A DNA stretch of 64,000 nucleotides from positions 62,001 to 126,000 of the IMG/VR virus record IMGVR_UViG_3300018984_000002. The stretch is one strand, 5' to 3'. Below, piece after piece: positions 17,721 through 27,884 of this stretch. Made by a program: the position numbers and the translations under genes. Positions within the stretch are counted from its first letter, which is position 1, and every line of letters starts with the position of its first letter. The stretch is from a virus. Below the pieces are notes generated by a model, which did not search any database, had not been told where the DNA came from, and saw nothing but the letters and a program-made list of their open reading frames with translations.

Positions 17721-20700
17721 CTAAAACACTTCTAGTATTTCATTGCAAATCACTTTAATAGTCTCTTCAGTATTATCTACATTGAATTTTCCTGTAATAG
17801 CAATTGCCTCTTTTAATAGTTCTGTATTTTGATCTAGTATTTTACTAAAAATTAAACCGTCAACAATAGTCCCCTTGTTATCTTCAAACTTGCAACACAT
17901 ATAATTTTTACCACTCTTAGATACGCGAAATTCTTTTTCTAAAATAGTACAAGCAACTGTTATATTATTTTGCTTGACTTGATTGCTAGTAGGAAAATAC
18001 TCGTATTGTGTCAAAAAACTAACAGGATTATTGCTAATGAAATATCCAATTGTTTCATACTCATAACGTAGTAAATCTATCTCGTTATACTCCTCATCAA
18101 TATTTACTTTTATATCTTCAAATAAAACCTCTAGTTTATTTTTTCGGACATCTATTGATTTTCGCTTCCGTTTAATAATCTGTAGGTTTTCTTCTTCATT
18201 AAGCAAGAGTTGTTTTAGATCTACTTGTAAAATCTGCAACTCTTTAATTGCTTTTTCTCTAGAAGCAATATGCTTTTTAAGTACTGAAATATTTTCCACT
18301 AGTTCTTTTCTATTTAAATTAATAGTATCAAAACTTCCAGAAAGTATTAATGCTTTTAAACCGCGACTGTCTATATTAGTTCTTTCACAAAAATCCACTA
18401 AATCTTTGAATTTAGTTATCTCTCTTGTGCTAATTATTGATTCAATAGTAGATTTACCCAAGCTCTTTATAGATTTAAGTCCAAAGAATATAGCATTACT
18501 TTCGGGGTCACTAGTAAAGTTATAATCAGACTTATTTATATCTGGTGGTAAAATTTTAATTCCTAATTGTCTTGCGGCATTTAAATATTTAGAAACTTTT
18601 ACATTATCATTTTGTCTAGACAATAATGCAGCCATAAATTCACATGGATAATGTGCTTTTAAATAAGCACACTGATATGCTATTAAAGAGTAAGCAGCAG
18701 AATGACTTTTATTAAAACCATAACTACCAAAAGTTTCTATTTTGTCAAAGAATCTCTCAACCTTTATTTGTGGATACGAGTTTTGTGCAGCACCATTAAC
18801 AAACTCTACTCGTTCTTGAGCCATCTTGTGTACTAACTTTTTTCCAACCACCTTACGTAGCTGGTCAGCTCTGCTAGGGTTAAAACCAGCAATAACTTGA
18901 GAAGCCTTCATAACACTTTCTTGATACACAAGAATCCCATAAGTATCGCTAAGGACTTCCTTCAATGCATCGAAGTCATACTCTACTGGCTCCCTGCCAT
19001 GCTTACGAGCAATGTAACGTGGAATCATACCAGAATCTAATGCTCCTGGTCTATAAAGTGCGTTAGCAACACTTAAGTCATCTATAGAACTAGGAGCTAG
19101 CTGACGCAGTATATCTTGCATTCCAGGACTCTCAAACTGAAATACACCCTCTGTTTTACCTGTACTAAATACTTTGTAGGTTAGAGAATCATTTAAAGGT
19201 ATTTGGTAAAGATCTAAATGATTACCAATATTTTTTAAAGAGTCCGAAATAATAGATAAATTGTTTAAGCCTAAAAAATCCATCTTTAAAAAACCAAGCT
19301 TCTCAATACTATTCATCTCGTATTGAGTACAAACTTGATTATCTTTAGTAAGCATTAATGGGCAATAGTTTTCAATATCTACATCACCAATTACAACTCC
19401 AGCTGCATGAACACCAGTACCCCTAATACATCCTTCTAATCCAATAGCTAAATCTATCCATTCCTTAAATTGTTTATCTGAAATATATTTTTGGTAAAAT
19501 TCTTTAGACGGCGATTCTGGAGAAATCATTTTACTTAATTTCTCAGGTTTCCCTCTAGTGACTGGAATCATATTACTAGCATTCAGGGAATCTGAATAAG
19601 GTATCCCAAGAGTAGTTGCAACACTACGAATTGCAGCTTTACTTGTTAGGGTGTTGTAAGTAACAATCTGACTTACCCTTTTCTTGCCATATTTTTCGGT
19701 CACATAATCAATAACTTTTTGTCTTCCATCAACATCGAAATCAACATCAATATCAGGCATTGATGCTCTTTCTGGATTAAGAAAACGCTCAAAAGATAAT
19801 CCATAATGTATTGGATCAATCTTAGTAATACCAGTAACATAAGCAACTAAACTTCCACCAACACTACCACGACCTGGACCAACTCTTACACCGTTAGATT
19901 CAGCCCACTTAATATAATCAATTACTACTAAAAAATAACTAGCAAAACCCATTTTGTTAATTATTTCTAATTCATAATTGACTCTTTCTAGATATTCTTC
20001 ATTAGGGTTATCAATAAAACGTTTATTTAAACCATCAAATGTTAATTCAGATAAATATTGTTCTGGTGTTTTATCTGATAAAGGAAACTCTGGTGATGTT
20101 GGTGGTCTGAATAATTCATAGTGTTCTACTTTATTGGCTACTTCCACTGTGTTATTAATAGCATCACTAATAACTTGTTCTGGTAATGTATTTTGAAATC
20201 TATTTTTTAGTTCAGTATTAGTACCAAAAAATAGGTCTTTGTCATAACTAAATTTCTGATTCTCTAAATCGACTAGTTTTTTGCCGTACTTAATAGCATA
20301 TAAAACATTATGCATTTTATAATGTTCTGCCGTTAAGTAATGAGTATCAGGAGTAATAATACATTTGATATTATATTTACCTGCAAAAGCAACTAAGACA
20401 TTGTTGAGTCCGAAATAAATATCTTGATTGTCGTGATACTGCAACTCAATATAATAATCATCTTGAAAAACCGTAAGATATTCTAGTAGTATCTGTTCAG
20501 CTAATTCTATTTCATCAAAGATTATCAGTTGTGGGATCAAAGAACCAATACAACCAGTTGTAACTATTAAACCTTCATGAAACTCTTTTAATTTTTGTAG
20601 TGTTATTAGTGGATAAAGTTTACCTTTATTATTTGCAGCTTTTTTATTTTCTAACTCAGACCAAGTAGTAAGTTTAGATAAATTTTGGTAGCCTACTAAA

Positions 20701-21008
20701 TTTTTAGCTAAAACAATCTGATGAAATCTATTTCCAGGCTTGTAGTCTCCTGTTAATTCAGTGGTAATTTTATCTTTTAGTATTTCGGAATATGGATGTT
20801 CCAAATACATTTCATTGCCAATAATTGGCTTAATACCAAATTTCTTACAAGCTTCATACAAATCAATACTACCCATCATTGTTCCGTGATCAGTAAGAGC
20901 AAAAGCAGATTGACCTAATGAATGTGCTTTTTCTACTAGGTCAACAACTTTCGAGCTTCCATCACTGTAATGAGAGTGAGTATGCAAACAAACGAAATTG
21001 TCTGACAT
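17721..21008 (-). CDS. dnaE: DNA polymerase III alpha subunit (family C)
   Basis: 1095 residues. The N-terminal PHP domain (about 1-270) starts with VCLHTHSHYSDGS, LTDHGTMMG and later ITPDTHYL. The polymerase core follows: GPGRGSVGGSL near 380, the two catalytic Asp in PDIDVDFD near 420, then GTGVHAAG and KSHSAAYSLIAYQ. A helix-hairpin-helix section (SIKSLGKSTIESI) is near 860 and an OB-like domain is at the end. It replicates the phage DNA and is slightly shorter than host DnaE, with no clear tau-binding tail. It heads the order polymerase-helicase ATPase-primase. One dispersed-motif copy in each orientation lies within the gene. Confidence 0.95.
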   Translation of the reverse strand: MSDNFVCLHTHSHYSDGSSKVVDLVEKAHSLGQSAFALTDHGTMMGSIDLYEACKKFGIKPIIGNEMYLEHPYSEILKDKITTELTGDYKPGNRFHQIVLAKNLVGYQNLSKLTTWSELENKKAANNKGKLYPLITLQKLKEFHEGLIVTTGCIGSLIPQLIIFDEIELAEQILLEYLTVFQDDYYIELQYHDNQDIYFGLNNVLVAFAGKYNIKCIITPDTHYLTAEHYKMHNVLYAIKYGKKLVDLENQKFSYDKDLFFGTNTELKNRFQNTLPEQVISDAINNTVEVANKVEHYELFRPPTSPEFPLSDKTPEQYLSELTFDGLNKRFIDNPNEEYLERVNYELEIINKMGFASYFLVVIDYIKWAESNGVRVGPGRGSVGGSLVAYVTGITKIDPIHYGLSFERFLNPERASMPDIDVDFDVDGRQKVIDYVTEKYGKKRVSQIVTYNTLTSKAAIRSVATTLGIPYSDSLNASNMIPVTRGKPEKLSKMISPESPSKEFYQKYISDKQFKEWIDLAIGLEGCIRGTGVHAAGVVIGDVDIENYCPLMLTKDNQVCTQYEMNSIEKLGFLKMDFLGLNNLSIISDSLKNIGNHLDLYQIPLNDSLTYKVFSTGKTEGVFQFESPGMQDILRQLAPSSIDDLSVANALYRPGALDSGMIPRYIARKHGREPVEYDFDALKEVLSDTYGILVYQESVMKASQVIAGFNPSRADQLRKVVGKKLVHKMAQERVEFVNGAAQNSYPQIKVERFFDKIETFGSYGFNKSHSAAYSLIAYQCAYLKAHYPCEFMAALLSRQNDNVKVSKYLNAARQLGIKILPPDINKSDYNFTSDPESNAIFFGLKSIKSLGKSTIESIISTREITKFKDLVDFCERTNIDSRGLKALILSGSFDTINLNRKELVENISVLKKHIASREKAIKELQILQVDLKQLLLNEEENLQIIKRKRKSIDVRKNKLEVLFEDIKVNIDEEYNEIDLLRYEYETIGYFISNNPVSFLTQYEYFPTSNQVKQNNITVACTILEKEFRVSKSGKNYMCCKFEDNKGTIVDGLIFSKILDQNTELLKEAIAITGKFNVDNTEETIKVICNEILEVF

Positions 21009-21018
21009 AATACTGCTC

Positions 21019-22719
21019 TTATACTGGTTTTAGTTGTTCTTCGATATAGTCACAAAAAGTGTTTCCACTATCATCCCTGACAGTGTACATATGTTTTCCT
21101 TCTTTTATTTGTACACTTAAAACAGTTACCACAATATCCTCAATCATTACTTGACTGTTGATCGGATATTTTGGAGGTGTAACCAATAACTGTTTTTCTA
21201 ACTTAGTTGCACTATCTAACAGTGCAAATACCCGTTTCTTTTCTTCGTCTGTCCAACCTTTAATTAACTCAATAAACTCTTCTTTTGTTTTAGTATTCTT
21301 TACTTTTTCAGCCATCTTAATATCAATCTGTTTGCGTTCTTCGGCTTTACGTACTTCTTCTTGTTCAGCTTCAAGATACGCAATTAACCAACTTTCTCCA
21401 CTTGCTGGTAAAGAATAAATAAATTTTCTGTCATGTATTCTTCTAGCTATACCTTCTGTTTCACACATATTATTAAGACGCTTAATTAGGTCTGTGCGAG
21501 GAACAGCTAGTATGTCTACTAACTCAGTCAAAGCGTACCCATATACGTCCTCATCTTCGTCAGTTGCATTTGCTTTCCAGATATTGTATTGCTCCATTAA
21601 AAGACGCATAATACTGTTTTGCAATTGCACATTTTCTGGCGATAATGTCTTTTCTTTTTCTACCTCAAATGTCCAAAAACTAGCCTCACCTTCTGTGTAT
21701 CTTAATTCAAGTTCTTCGGGAGTTCCGTCACGAGGAATAGTGAATAAATCTACTATTCCAGCTTTCTTGCTCGGATGCAATTTAAACAAACCGTCATTAG
21801 CTCTAACTAAAGCATTTGTGCCAGCAACACCTTTAATCATTCCACTTTTACTGTCTGTGGAATCCATTTTAGTACTGTGGTGCAACACTAAAACAGTTAC
21901 ATTTTTGCTGTGCGCTAAGTCTTGCCATTCGTATAATACTGTGGCTAACTCCGGGGAATATTCTGTTAATCCACTCTTACGTATACTTGCTCCTAGAGAG
22001 TCTACCACTAATACATCAGCTTGGCTATCTTCAAGTAACTTAAAAATTGTGTTTTTATCTACCACTAAATCAAGATGCTTTGCAACTACTAAACTTTCAC
22101 TGTCGAGTAATTCTTCAAAAAGAGCTGGTTCTTTTGCTTCTAGATACTGTAAACCATTATTGTAAACACGCTTGTAGGTTGAAATTACATTTTCTTCATT
22201 TTGTAAAAACAACACTTTACTTTTACTGGTTGTGCGATTAAGAAAAGGTTCACCTTGAATTAATCTAACAATAAGGTTAGTGACAAACAAACTCTTGCCT
22301 GTTTTTGGTGCGCCAACAATTAGTAAAAGAATGTTCTTTCTGATTAACCCTTGTACTAAATAATAGTCTTTGTATCCTAAAGATAATTCTCGCAGTTGAC
22401 GCAAAGTATAAGTCTCAGTCTCTTTTATTTCGGACGAATATACCTCTACTAGTTTTTGTACATCTTGTTTGTCATTAACAAAAATACGTAACCAATTAAC
22501 TAAATCGGTTTTTAAACTAGCTGCTTTAAATACATTAGTTGTGTTTCTAATTACAAGTAACTTTTGTCTAGTTACATCAACTAAATGTTGATAAAATACA
22601 TCATCTAATTCTTCTTTAGTTAATGTGTCCGGATTATCATCTATCCAAGATTCCATTAAAGCCAAGCGAATATTAGTATCTGGCTCATTACTTAGTGTAG
22701 TTAGTAGCTGACTTAACAT
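21019..22719 (-). CDS. RepA/DnaB-like replicative helicase ATPase (AAA_25)
   Basis: 566 residues. Walker A GAPKTGKS is at 136-143, a RecA-fold strand-2 segment FLQNEEN follows near 171, and Walker B with the VLVVDSLGAS segment is near 235; a basic/His segment VLVLHHSTK follows. This is the pattern of hexameric RepA-type and related helicases. The C-terminal ~200 residues include a winged-helix-like part (ALTELVDILAVPRTDLIKRL) and a coiled coil. It is placed between polymerase and primase and overlaps the primase stop by seven bases, as expected for a replisome operon. Confidence 0.8.
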   Translation of the reverse strand: MLSQLLTTLSNEPDTNIRLALMESWIDDNPDTLTKEELDDVFYQHLVDVTRQKLLVIRNTTNVFKAASLKTDLVNWLRIFVNDKQDVQKLVEVYSSEIKETETYTLRQLRELSLGYKDYYLVQGLIRKNILLLIVGAPKTGKSLFVTNLIVRLIQGEPFLNRTTSKSKVLFLQNEENVISTYKRVYNNGLQYLEAKEPALFEELLDSESLVVAKHLDLVVDKNTIFKLLEDSQADVLVVDSLGASIRKSGLTEYSPELATVLYEWQDLAHSKNVTVLVLHHSTKMDSTDSKSGMIKGVAGTNALVRANDGLFKLHPSKKAGIVDLFTIPRDGTPEELELRYTEGEASFWTFEVEKEKTLSPENVQLQNSIMRLLMEQYNIWKANATDEDEDVYGYALTELVDILAVPRTDLIKRLNNMCETEGIARRIHDRKFIYSLPASGESWLIAYLEAEQEEVRKAEERKQIDIKMAEKVKNTKTKEEFIELIKGWTDEEKKRVFALLDSATKLEKQLLVTPPKYPINSQVMIEDIVVTVLSVQIKEGKHMYTVRDDSGNTFCDYIEEQLKPV

Positions 22720-23546
22720 AACAGATGTTTTATTTCAATATTTTTATTAATCAAATCTGCAACATCCTCTTTCTCATTAGAATAAGGAAGTTTCTTTACA
22801 CTTAAAACATTACAAGAAATACCGCAAGTCCAAGCAATAGTTTGAACGAATTTCATTTTTCTAATACCTGTTTCATCATTATCAGGTATTAATAAAAGCC
22901 CTGATATTCTGCTTGATAATTTCTGAAACTGTGGTTTTAAATACTTTTCGTCCCAACCAAATCCTGGAGGAGTAACTGATAATAAACCTAAATGTTTAGT
23001 AAAGGTAATTGCACATTTTTCTCCTTCTAATAAATACAACAGTGGTTTATTGGTTTGATTCAATAAACCTACATTAAAAAGAGGAAAATCTAAACTACTA
23101 CCATACTTACGTTTACCTTCAAATATATAACTTGGAATAAACTTTTTCTTACTACCATCAAAGTAATCTATTCTTTCTACTCGATGTGTGTCCGAATAAT
23201 AGTAATGTGTTATTCTAGCTTGTTTGTTGTCTCTAGTATCGATCCATGACTTATAGTTTGGTTGATAATTAGTAAGTATTTGTGGTACTTCTGTGCCTAT
23301 AAGTTTTGTAGGACTTATATTGTATGCCTGTGGCGTTTTAGTAATAGTATTTGGAATATACACTAGTCCTAGTGCTTTTCTTATCATGTCAGAACTACAG
23401 CCTCCTGACCAGCACTTATAAGGCTTTGTAGGAAGGCTTATGTTCACCTTGATGGTTTTATTGCAACTAGGACATTGGTATATCTCTTGACTATTACCGA
23501 TTCTCTGAAGAGGTTTGCCTAGATATCGGGTAATGTCAAACGGCAT
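22713..23546 (-). CDS. DNA primase (zinc ribbon plus Toprim)
   Basis: 277 residues. An N-terminal CPSC...C...C zinc ribbon (YQCPSCNK, KCWSGGCS) recognises template. A Toprim segment follows with the conserved Glu in LLYLLEGEKCA and the acidic pair in LLLIPDNDETG. The protein is shorter than DnaG and lacks a helicase-binding domain, like phage primases that work with a separate RepA-type helicase. It is immediately upstream of that helicase in the same operon. Confidence 0.85.
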   Translation of the reverse strand: MPFDITRYLGKPLQRIGNSQEIYQCPSCNKTIKVNISLPTKPYKCWSGGCSSDMIRKALGLVYIPNTITKTPQAYNISPTKLIGTEVPQILTNYQPNYKSWIDTRDNKQARITHYYYSDTHRVERIDYFDGSKKKFIPSYIFEGKRKYGSSLDFPLFNVGLLNQTNKPLLYLLEGEKCAITFTKHLGLLSVTPPGFGWDEKYLKPQFQKLSSRISGLLLIPDNDETGIRKMKFVQTIAWTCGISCNVLSVKKLPYSNEKEDVADLINKNIEIKHLLC

Positions 23547-23597
23547 AATTACAAAAGTGTTTTGGGACTTTCTACATTCTAGTGGCTAGACCTATAG

Positions 23598-23816
23598 TTA
23601 TTTCTGGGTATTGTTACCTAATTTTTCAGCTAGTTTTTCTAGTGTGTGATTCTGTGTCCTAGACAGCGCTTCGTCAACAATCTGCTCTGCAACATTTACG
23701 ATAGACTTTGGGCGTTCTTGTAATTCGCCGTGTTGTAGATTTATATTTTTACTAAGACTAGTTAAAACGCATCCCATAAGATAACGTTTGTATTCTTCTT
23801 TATTGAGTAGATTCAT
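23598..23816 (-). CDS. Hypothetical protein
   Basis: 72 residues, mostly helical and charged. Start overlaps the preceding stop (ATGA). Not recognised. Confidence 0.45.
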   Translation of the reverse strand: MNLLNKEEYKRYLMGCVLTSLSKNINLQHGELQERPKSIVNVAEQIVDEALSRTQNHTLEKLAEKLGNNTQK

Positions 23817-24028
23817 AGTTTCTTTAATGCGTAATCAGCCAATTGTTGATGACGTTCTTTAGTTAACATACTTGACAATTCATTGAAAACCCAAACTGTC
23901 TGCAAGGAATTAAGATCTTTAATTAGATCAATAGATTTTTCGAGATCGTCCTTAAATAAATAATAAGTAATTGTTACAGCATACTCATCTAGTCCTGATA
24001 GTGTTAGTTTTCTTTTAAATATATTCAT
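23813..24028 (-). CDS. Hypothetical protein
   Basis: 71 residues, helical (DLEKSIDLIKDLNSL...), overlapping both neighbours and so clearly in one operon. Not recognised. Confidence 0.45.
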   Translation of the reverse strand: MNIFKRKLTLSGLDEYAVTITYYLFKDDLEKSIDLIKDLNSLQTVWVFNELSSMLTKERHQQLADYALKKL

Positions 24029-24587
24029 TATTTGTTCCTAACCAATTTAGTGCAACGTTTAAGTCTTCTTGATCTGCCAAATTATAAACCTTAATACCAT
24101 AAGCATTTGCTATTCTAATCGCTTGTCCTGTACCTCCTGTTTTAGAAGTTGTTTCTGTTTTAGCACCATCTGGTGTCCAGCATAAAACAAAATTAGAATA
24201 ACAATTTAAATTAAGACCAAGTATCTGAAATACATTACGGGTATGTAATTTGCGAATGTATTTTGATAAACCATTCCAGTTAGGATGATATTTGCTAGCT
24301 AGTAATTCAGCTTCTTGTAGGGAATTTAAACTATAATTACTTTCTCTGTCTAAAATAGAACCGTCTTGCCTTTGTATTCTTTGCACACATTTATCAATAT
24401 AAAATATCTGTTTTACCCCTAGTACAGAATCACAACCTCTTTCAAAAGCTGTATCAGCACCTCTAGCTCCACCACTACGTAAAACACAATCTTTGTTTGC
24501 CAGCTTTATGGCTAATTTTTCCATTACTTCACAAATAAGTAAGGGAGTTTTTCGACTCCCTATACCTGCATATATTTTGTTGTACAT
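24015..24587 (-). CDS. SLOG/DprA-like Rossmann-fold protein
   Basis: 190 residues. It shows the phage SLOG pattern: YAGIGSRKTP, LRSGGARGADTAFERGC, a conserved HPNWNGLS, LHTRNVFQILG, then FVLCWTPDGA and TGGTGQAIRIA. SLOG domains bind nucleotides or nucleotide-derived ligands; DprA members act on ssDNA. The phage family has no agreed function, and its place here next to replication genes fits a nucleotide-ligand role. Confidence 0.75.
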   Translation of the reverse strand: MYNKIYAGIGSRKTPLLICEVMEKLAIKLANKDCVLRSGGARGADTAFERGCDSVLGVKQIFYIDKCVQRIQRQDGSILDRESNYSLNSLQEAELLASKYHPNWNGLSKYIRKLHTRNVFQILGLNLNCYSNFVLCWTPDGAKTETTSKTGGTGQAIRIANAYGIKVYNLADQEDLNVALNWLGTNNEYI

Positions 24588-24812
24588 TTATTTTATTTGT
24601 ATGTATTTATTTCTAATTATTAATTCAGTTATTAAAGTAAATCCCTGACTAAGATTATAACTACAACAACGTTTTTCTAGTTTTTCCCAATCTTCTTCTT
24701 GTAAATTTTGCATTAATTTACAACCTGTTTCTGAGTCCTTATTATGCTTAATTTTATTGCTATAAAAATCAAAATTAACAATGTAATTATCGAATTCTTC
24801 AAATGGCGTCAT
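24588..24812 (-). CDS. Hypothetical protein
   Basis: 74 residues, charged, adjacent to the SLOG gene by one base. Two Cys in CCSYN near residue 48. Not recognised. Confidence 0.4.
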   Translation of the reverse strand: MTPFEEFDNYIVNFDFYSNKIKHNKDSETGCKLMQNLQEEDWEKLEKRCCSYNLSQGFTLITELIIRNKYIQIK

Positions 24813-25110
24813 GATCGTTTATCGTTACGCTAAAAAGTTTATTGTTAAAAGTAAATACATTAATATCGTAGTTGATCTTTTCTAATACTAAAAATATAGT
24901 ATCTAAACTAATACAGTTAACATCTTTATTTATAATTGCATTTACATCTAATAAACTGATACCTAATTCTTGACAAAGTGTTAAATGATTAAGATTAGTT
25001 TTATCAACATATTCCGAAATAATAGTAACCAATTCTAGTTTAAATGCATCGATTGCAGTACTACCTATAAACCTAATCTTTGACGGTGCGTTATAGTATT
25101 TAATTGCCAT
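24799..25110 (-). CDS. Hypothetical small regulator-like protein
   Basis: 103 residues. The central section (LTLCQELGISLLDVNAIINKD) has the spacing of a helix-turn-helix of the XRE type, followed by a helix. This is suggestive only. It contains an imperfect dispersed-motif copy near 25016. Overlaps both neighbours. Confidence 0.45.
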   Translation of the reverse strand: MAIKYYNAPSKIRFIGSTAIDAFKLELVTIISEYVDKTNLNHLTLCQELGISLLDVNAIINKDVNCISLDTIFLVLEKINYDINVFTFNNKLFSVTINDHDAI

Positions 25111-26089
25111 AATTATTTTGTCGGTTTAACCAAAACTCAGTTATATCTTGTTCAATATCCACTATCTCTGTGCGAACTATATAACCAGTAAAATCTGTTT
25201 TATCTTTTTTGTAACTACTAATAAAAGCTCCTAGTTCTTTACCTGTCAAACCCGTTAACCTACTTACTATCTCACCATTAAATTTAGTTTTAATAATACT
25301 TTTAGTAACTTGCTCGTGATCTAATTCATCTAATTGTTCCAGTAAATTAACTTTACTAAAATAATCTGCAACATAATACTTTACACCTTCAATTTTGGGG
25401 TTACTAATTTGTATATTATTAGTTGTTAAATAATTAATAAATTTGTTCCAATTAAGTCTTTTACGGTTTCTAGTACGGCGAATATGATTCCATTCTTCTT
25501 CATTAATAAACGCTTTGGTATCAAAATACTTACTGGTAGTGACGTATTTGAATATATCTTCTAAATCATTAAAACCATCTAGAAATTTAAAGTAACTTAA
25601 ATCTAAAAAATTAAATATAACAGGTGGTTCATCACTTAGAAATATATCTTTTTTGTAACTTCTATCATGATTGTAATAATTATAATAAAGTCCATTATGA
25701 CCATACTTACAATTAAGACGTTTAGCCAAAACACCCATTAACATACCTAAGTCGTTGTAGCTAAAGTATGTTCTAGCTATATGTAATTTGGTGGGGTCAA
25801 TGTGTATTAAGTCCACTTGAAACTCTTTGTATTCAAAGCTAACTACCTCACCGTTAGTAACTATTTGCTTACTACCTAAATCCCACTCTAAAAAGTAATT
25901 AAGATTATCATATTTAGGCTTATTAACTATTAAATCTAAATCACCAAAACTATCTTTATTTTTATAACTAGGTATTGTTAATACAGATTGATAAATAAAC
26001 CATAGCTCATGTGTAATTTCTTTTTGTAATTGAAAATATTCATCTTTACTGTATCTACGTGTAGGTACACTTAATGCATTACCGCCCAT
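25100..26089 (-). CDS. Nucleotidyltransferase-fold protein
   Basis: 329 residues. The opening MGGNALSV, then SFGDLDLIV with the two metal-binding Asp, and a third in FQVDLIHID make the polymerase-beta-like nucleotidyltransferase active site. A long helical C-terminus (about 200-329) resembles the substrate-binding part of tRNA or RNA nucleotidyltransferases in layout. Substrate unknown; related proteins occur in large phages. It could modify RNA ends or a small molecule. Confidence 0.7.
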   Translation of the reverse strand: MGGNALSVPTRRYSKDEYFQLQKEITHELWFIYQSVLTIPSYKNKDSFGDLDLIVNKPKYDNLNYFLEWDLGSKQIVTNGEVVSFEYKEFQVDLIHIDPTKLHIARTYFSYNDLGMLMGVLAKRLNCKYGHNGLYYNYYNHDRSYKKDIFLSDEPPVIFNFLDLSYFKFLDGFNDLEDIFKYVTTSKYFDTKAFINEEEWNHIRRTRNRKRLNWNKFINYLTTNNIQISNPKIEGVKYYVADYFSKVNLLEQLDELDHEQVTKSIIKTKFNGEIVSRLTGLTGKELGAFISSYKKDKTDFTGYIVRTEIVDIEQDITEFWLNRQNNYGN

Positions 26090-26113
26090 AACTATTAATT
26101 AATACGAATAAAT

Positions 26114-26503
26114 TTAAACCAAATAATAACTAACTATTGCTACTAATTTGCTGTTATCTTTAACTTGCACAACACTACAAGTAACATCTGGATGTAAGAA
26201 TAACTTAGTATAGTTGTTAAATTGTTTTTCTAAATTATATATTTGTTCTAATTTAGTTACTATTCCGTGCAACAATTCAACAATTAATTCAGTGGTAATA
26301 CTTGAGTCTATATTTGTGCCAATAGCCAACTTGATTGAACTACTTTGTGTAGGTTCATCTACATACTCAATAGATATACCTAATTTTTTCTGTAATGTAC
26401 TTACTAAATAATCTTGTACCGTAATAACAGACTCACACTTTAAATTTATTGCATCTTTTACTGTACAAGTATCTAAACTAAAACTATTTATTCCAATAAT
26501 CAT
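26114..26503 (-). CDS. Hypothetical protein
   Basis: 129 residues from the ATG at 26503 (MIIGINSF); an in-frame GTG upstream is less likely. Alternating beta strands and one long helix (about 85-105). Not recognised. A single dispersed-motif copy sits just upstream (26528-26538). Confidence 0.45.
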   Translation of the reverse strand: MIIGINSFSLDTCTVKDAINLKCESVITVQDYLVSTLQKKLGISIEYVDEPTQSSSIKLAIGTNIDSSITTELIVELLHGIVTKLEQIYNLEKQFNNYTKLFLHPDVTCSVVQVKDNSKLVAIVSYYLV

Positions 26504-26585
26504 AATATTATTTGCAACCACTTATTATTTCGGACTAATATTAAACAGACTCTTAAAATAAAATATCAGTAGCTTATCCCTCAGA

Positions 26586-26873
26586 TTATTCTTTTGTATA
26601 AAACAAAGCAAACTCTAATTCATGCATTAAGTTTATTAATTCTTCAGCCTCATTGTCTTCGTAATTACCACCATTTATTTTTATATCGGCTTCTACAACT
26701 GCCCAATGTTTTTCTAAATTATATATCACTTGTTCAAGTAATTCTAGTGAAATAGGTTCATCTCTAATAGCACAAAATCCAGCTATGTAAACTGGATCTG
26801 TATATGATTTATAGTATTTATGCAATGAAATACCTTGTTCTCGTTTTAAAGTAATTGTGTCGTATGCGTTCAT
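26586..26873 (-). CDS. Hypothetical protein
   Basis: 95 residues, helical and acidic, two bases downstream of the nuclease gene and probably co-translated. Not recognised. Confidence 0.45.
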   Translation of the reverse strand: MNAYDTITLKREQGISLHKYYKSYTDPVYIAGFCAIRDEPISLELLEQVIYNLEKHWAVVEADIKINGGNYEDNEAEELINLMHELEFALFYTKE

Positions 26874-26875
26874 AA

Positions 26876-27817
26876 TTAAAAAGGTAATTTAGTTTTACTA
26901 TCTAACAACCATACTCTTTCTGCTAAATATGGCTCTACATTCTCTTCTAATTCTTGCCAGTTAAAGGACTGCTGATTGTGGTATGCTTCTGCTATCTGTT
27001 TAAGAGTCCGAAACATAAAGTTCACCTTATCTAGATTAAGATAATATATCCAACAATCTCTAGAGGTTTCTGTTACGCCAACTAAAAAACAATCTTTAAT
27101 TAAAACATCATAATACTTGCATTGGTTAAATGCTGCTAAATACGCTGTTAGTTGTAAGTAGTAAGTAAGTAATGGGTAGTAAGTTTTACCATCGCTACTT
27201 GACCCTTTATTATATTTCGGACGATTCCAAGTTTTGTAGTCAATAATTGCAGGGACTTTCGTATTTCCTAATACTTCACCTAAATGATTCTTTAGTTTAC
27301 TAGTATCAACATAACCTATATTGTCAAAACGTCCTGCCCATCCTGTAGATTCACCATTATCTAAAACTAATTCGTATTTAACTTTAGTTTCAACTGCTAA
27401 ATACTCAGTGATCTTGATGAAAGGTAACAAGCGCTGAAAACAATAATCGTCGCTAATAACACCTTTTGTATAATAATCCTCACATAATTGATGGACTCTA
27501 GTACCCCGACTAGCAGCAGCATTAGTTACTTTTCTGCTTTCAATTAAACCTAGTTCAGTTGATAACTTGTTTATTTCTTCTTTAGATAAAACATCTAATT
27601 TTTCTTTAGATACTTCTTTAACTAACTGCTCATAACCTAATTTATTTGCCCAATTAGTTAAACCAGTTTTATCAGTATAAAAATTACATAATGTAGATAC
27701 ACTTGGAAGTTTTACTTTTGAGTTAGGTTTAGTTACCTCATAATACCTTTTATTGTTTTCGTCTTCTTTCTGTTGAATAAAACTATCATCAATATTTAAA
27801 GGTGATACGCTAGCCAT
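26876..27817 (-). CDS. PD-(D/E)XK nuclease, Cas4/RecB-like
   Basis: 313 residues. Signature elements in order: RGTRVHQLCEDYY (the G-x2-H motif), GWAGRFDNIGY (Asp), AIIDYKTWN (the D-x-K catalytic core) and YYLQLTAYLAAF (the QxxxY motif). These define the RecB/Cas4-type single-strand exonuclease fold. There are no four Cys for an Fe-S cluster. Neighbouring SSB and RecA-fold ATPase suggest recombination or end processing. Two dispersed-motif copies lie inside the gene. Confidence 0.85.
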   Translation of the reverse strand: MASVSPLNIDDSFIQQKEDENNKRYYEVTKPNSKVKLPSVSTLCNFYTDKTGLTNWANKLGYEQLVKEVSKEKLDVLSKEEINKLSTELGLIESRKVTNAAASRGTRVHQLCEDYYTKGVISDDYCFQRLLPFIKITEYLAVETKVKYELVLDNGESTGWAGRFDNIGYVDTSKLKNHLGEVLGNTKVPAIIDYKTWNRPKYNKGSSSDGKTYYPLLTYYLQLTAYLAAFNQCKYYDVLIKDCFLVGVTETSRDCWIYYLNLDKVNFMFRTLKQIAEAYHNQQSFNWQELEENVEPYLAERVWLLDSKTKLPF

Positions 27818-27884
27818 TAGATTAACTTAATAAACTAATGACTAGTATACCACCTATACTAATTGAAGATTATACTAACTTTAT

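Noticed and set aside
21158-22241. Long plus-strand frames opposite the helicase ATPase
   Set aside because: They mirror a gene with Walker motifs; low-complexity Ser/Leu products are typical of antisense frames.
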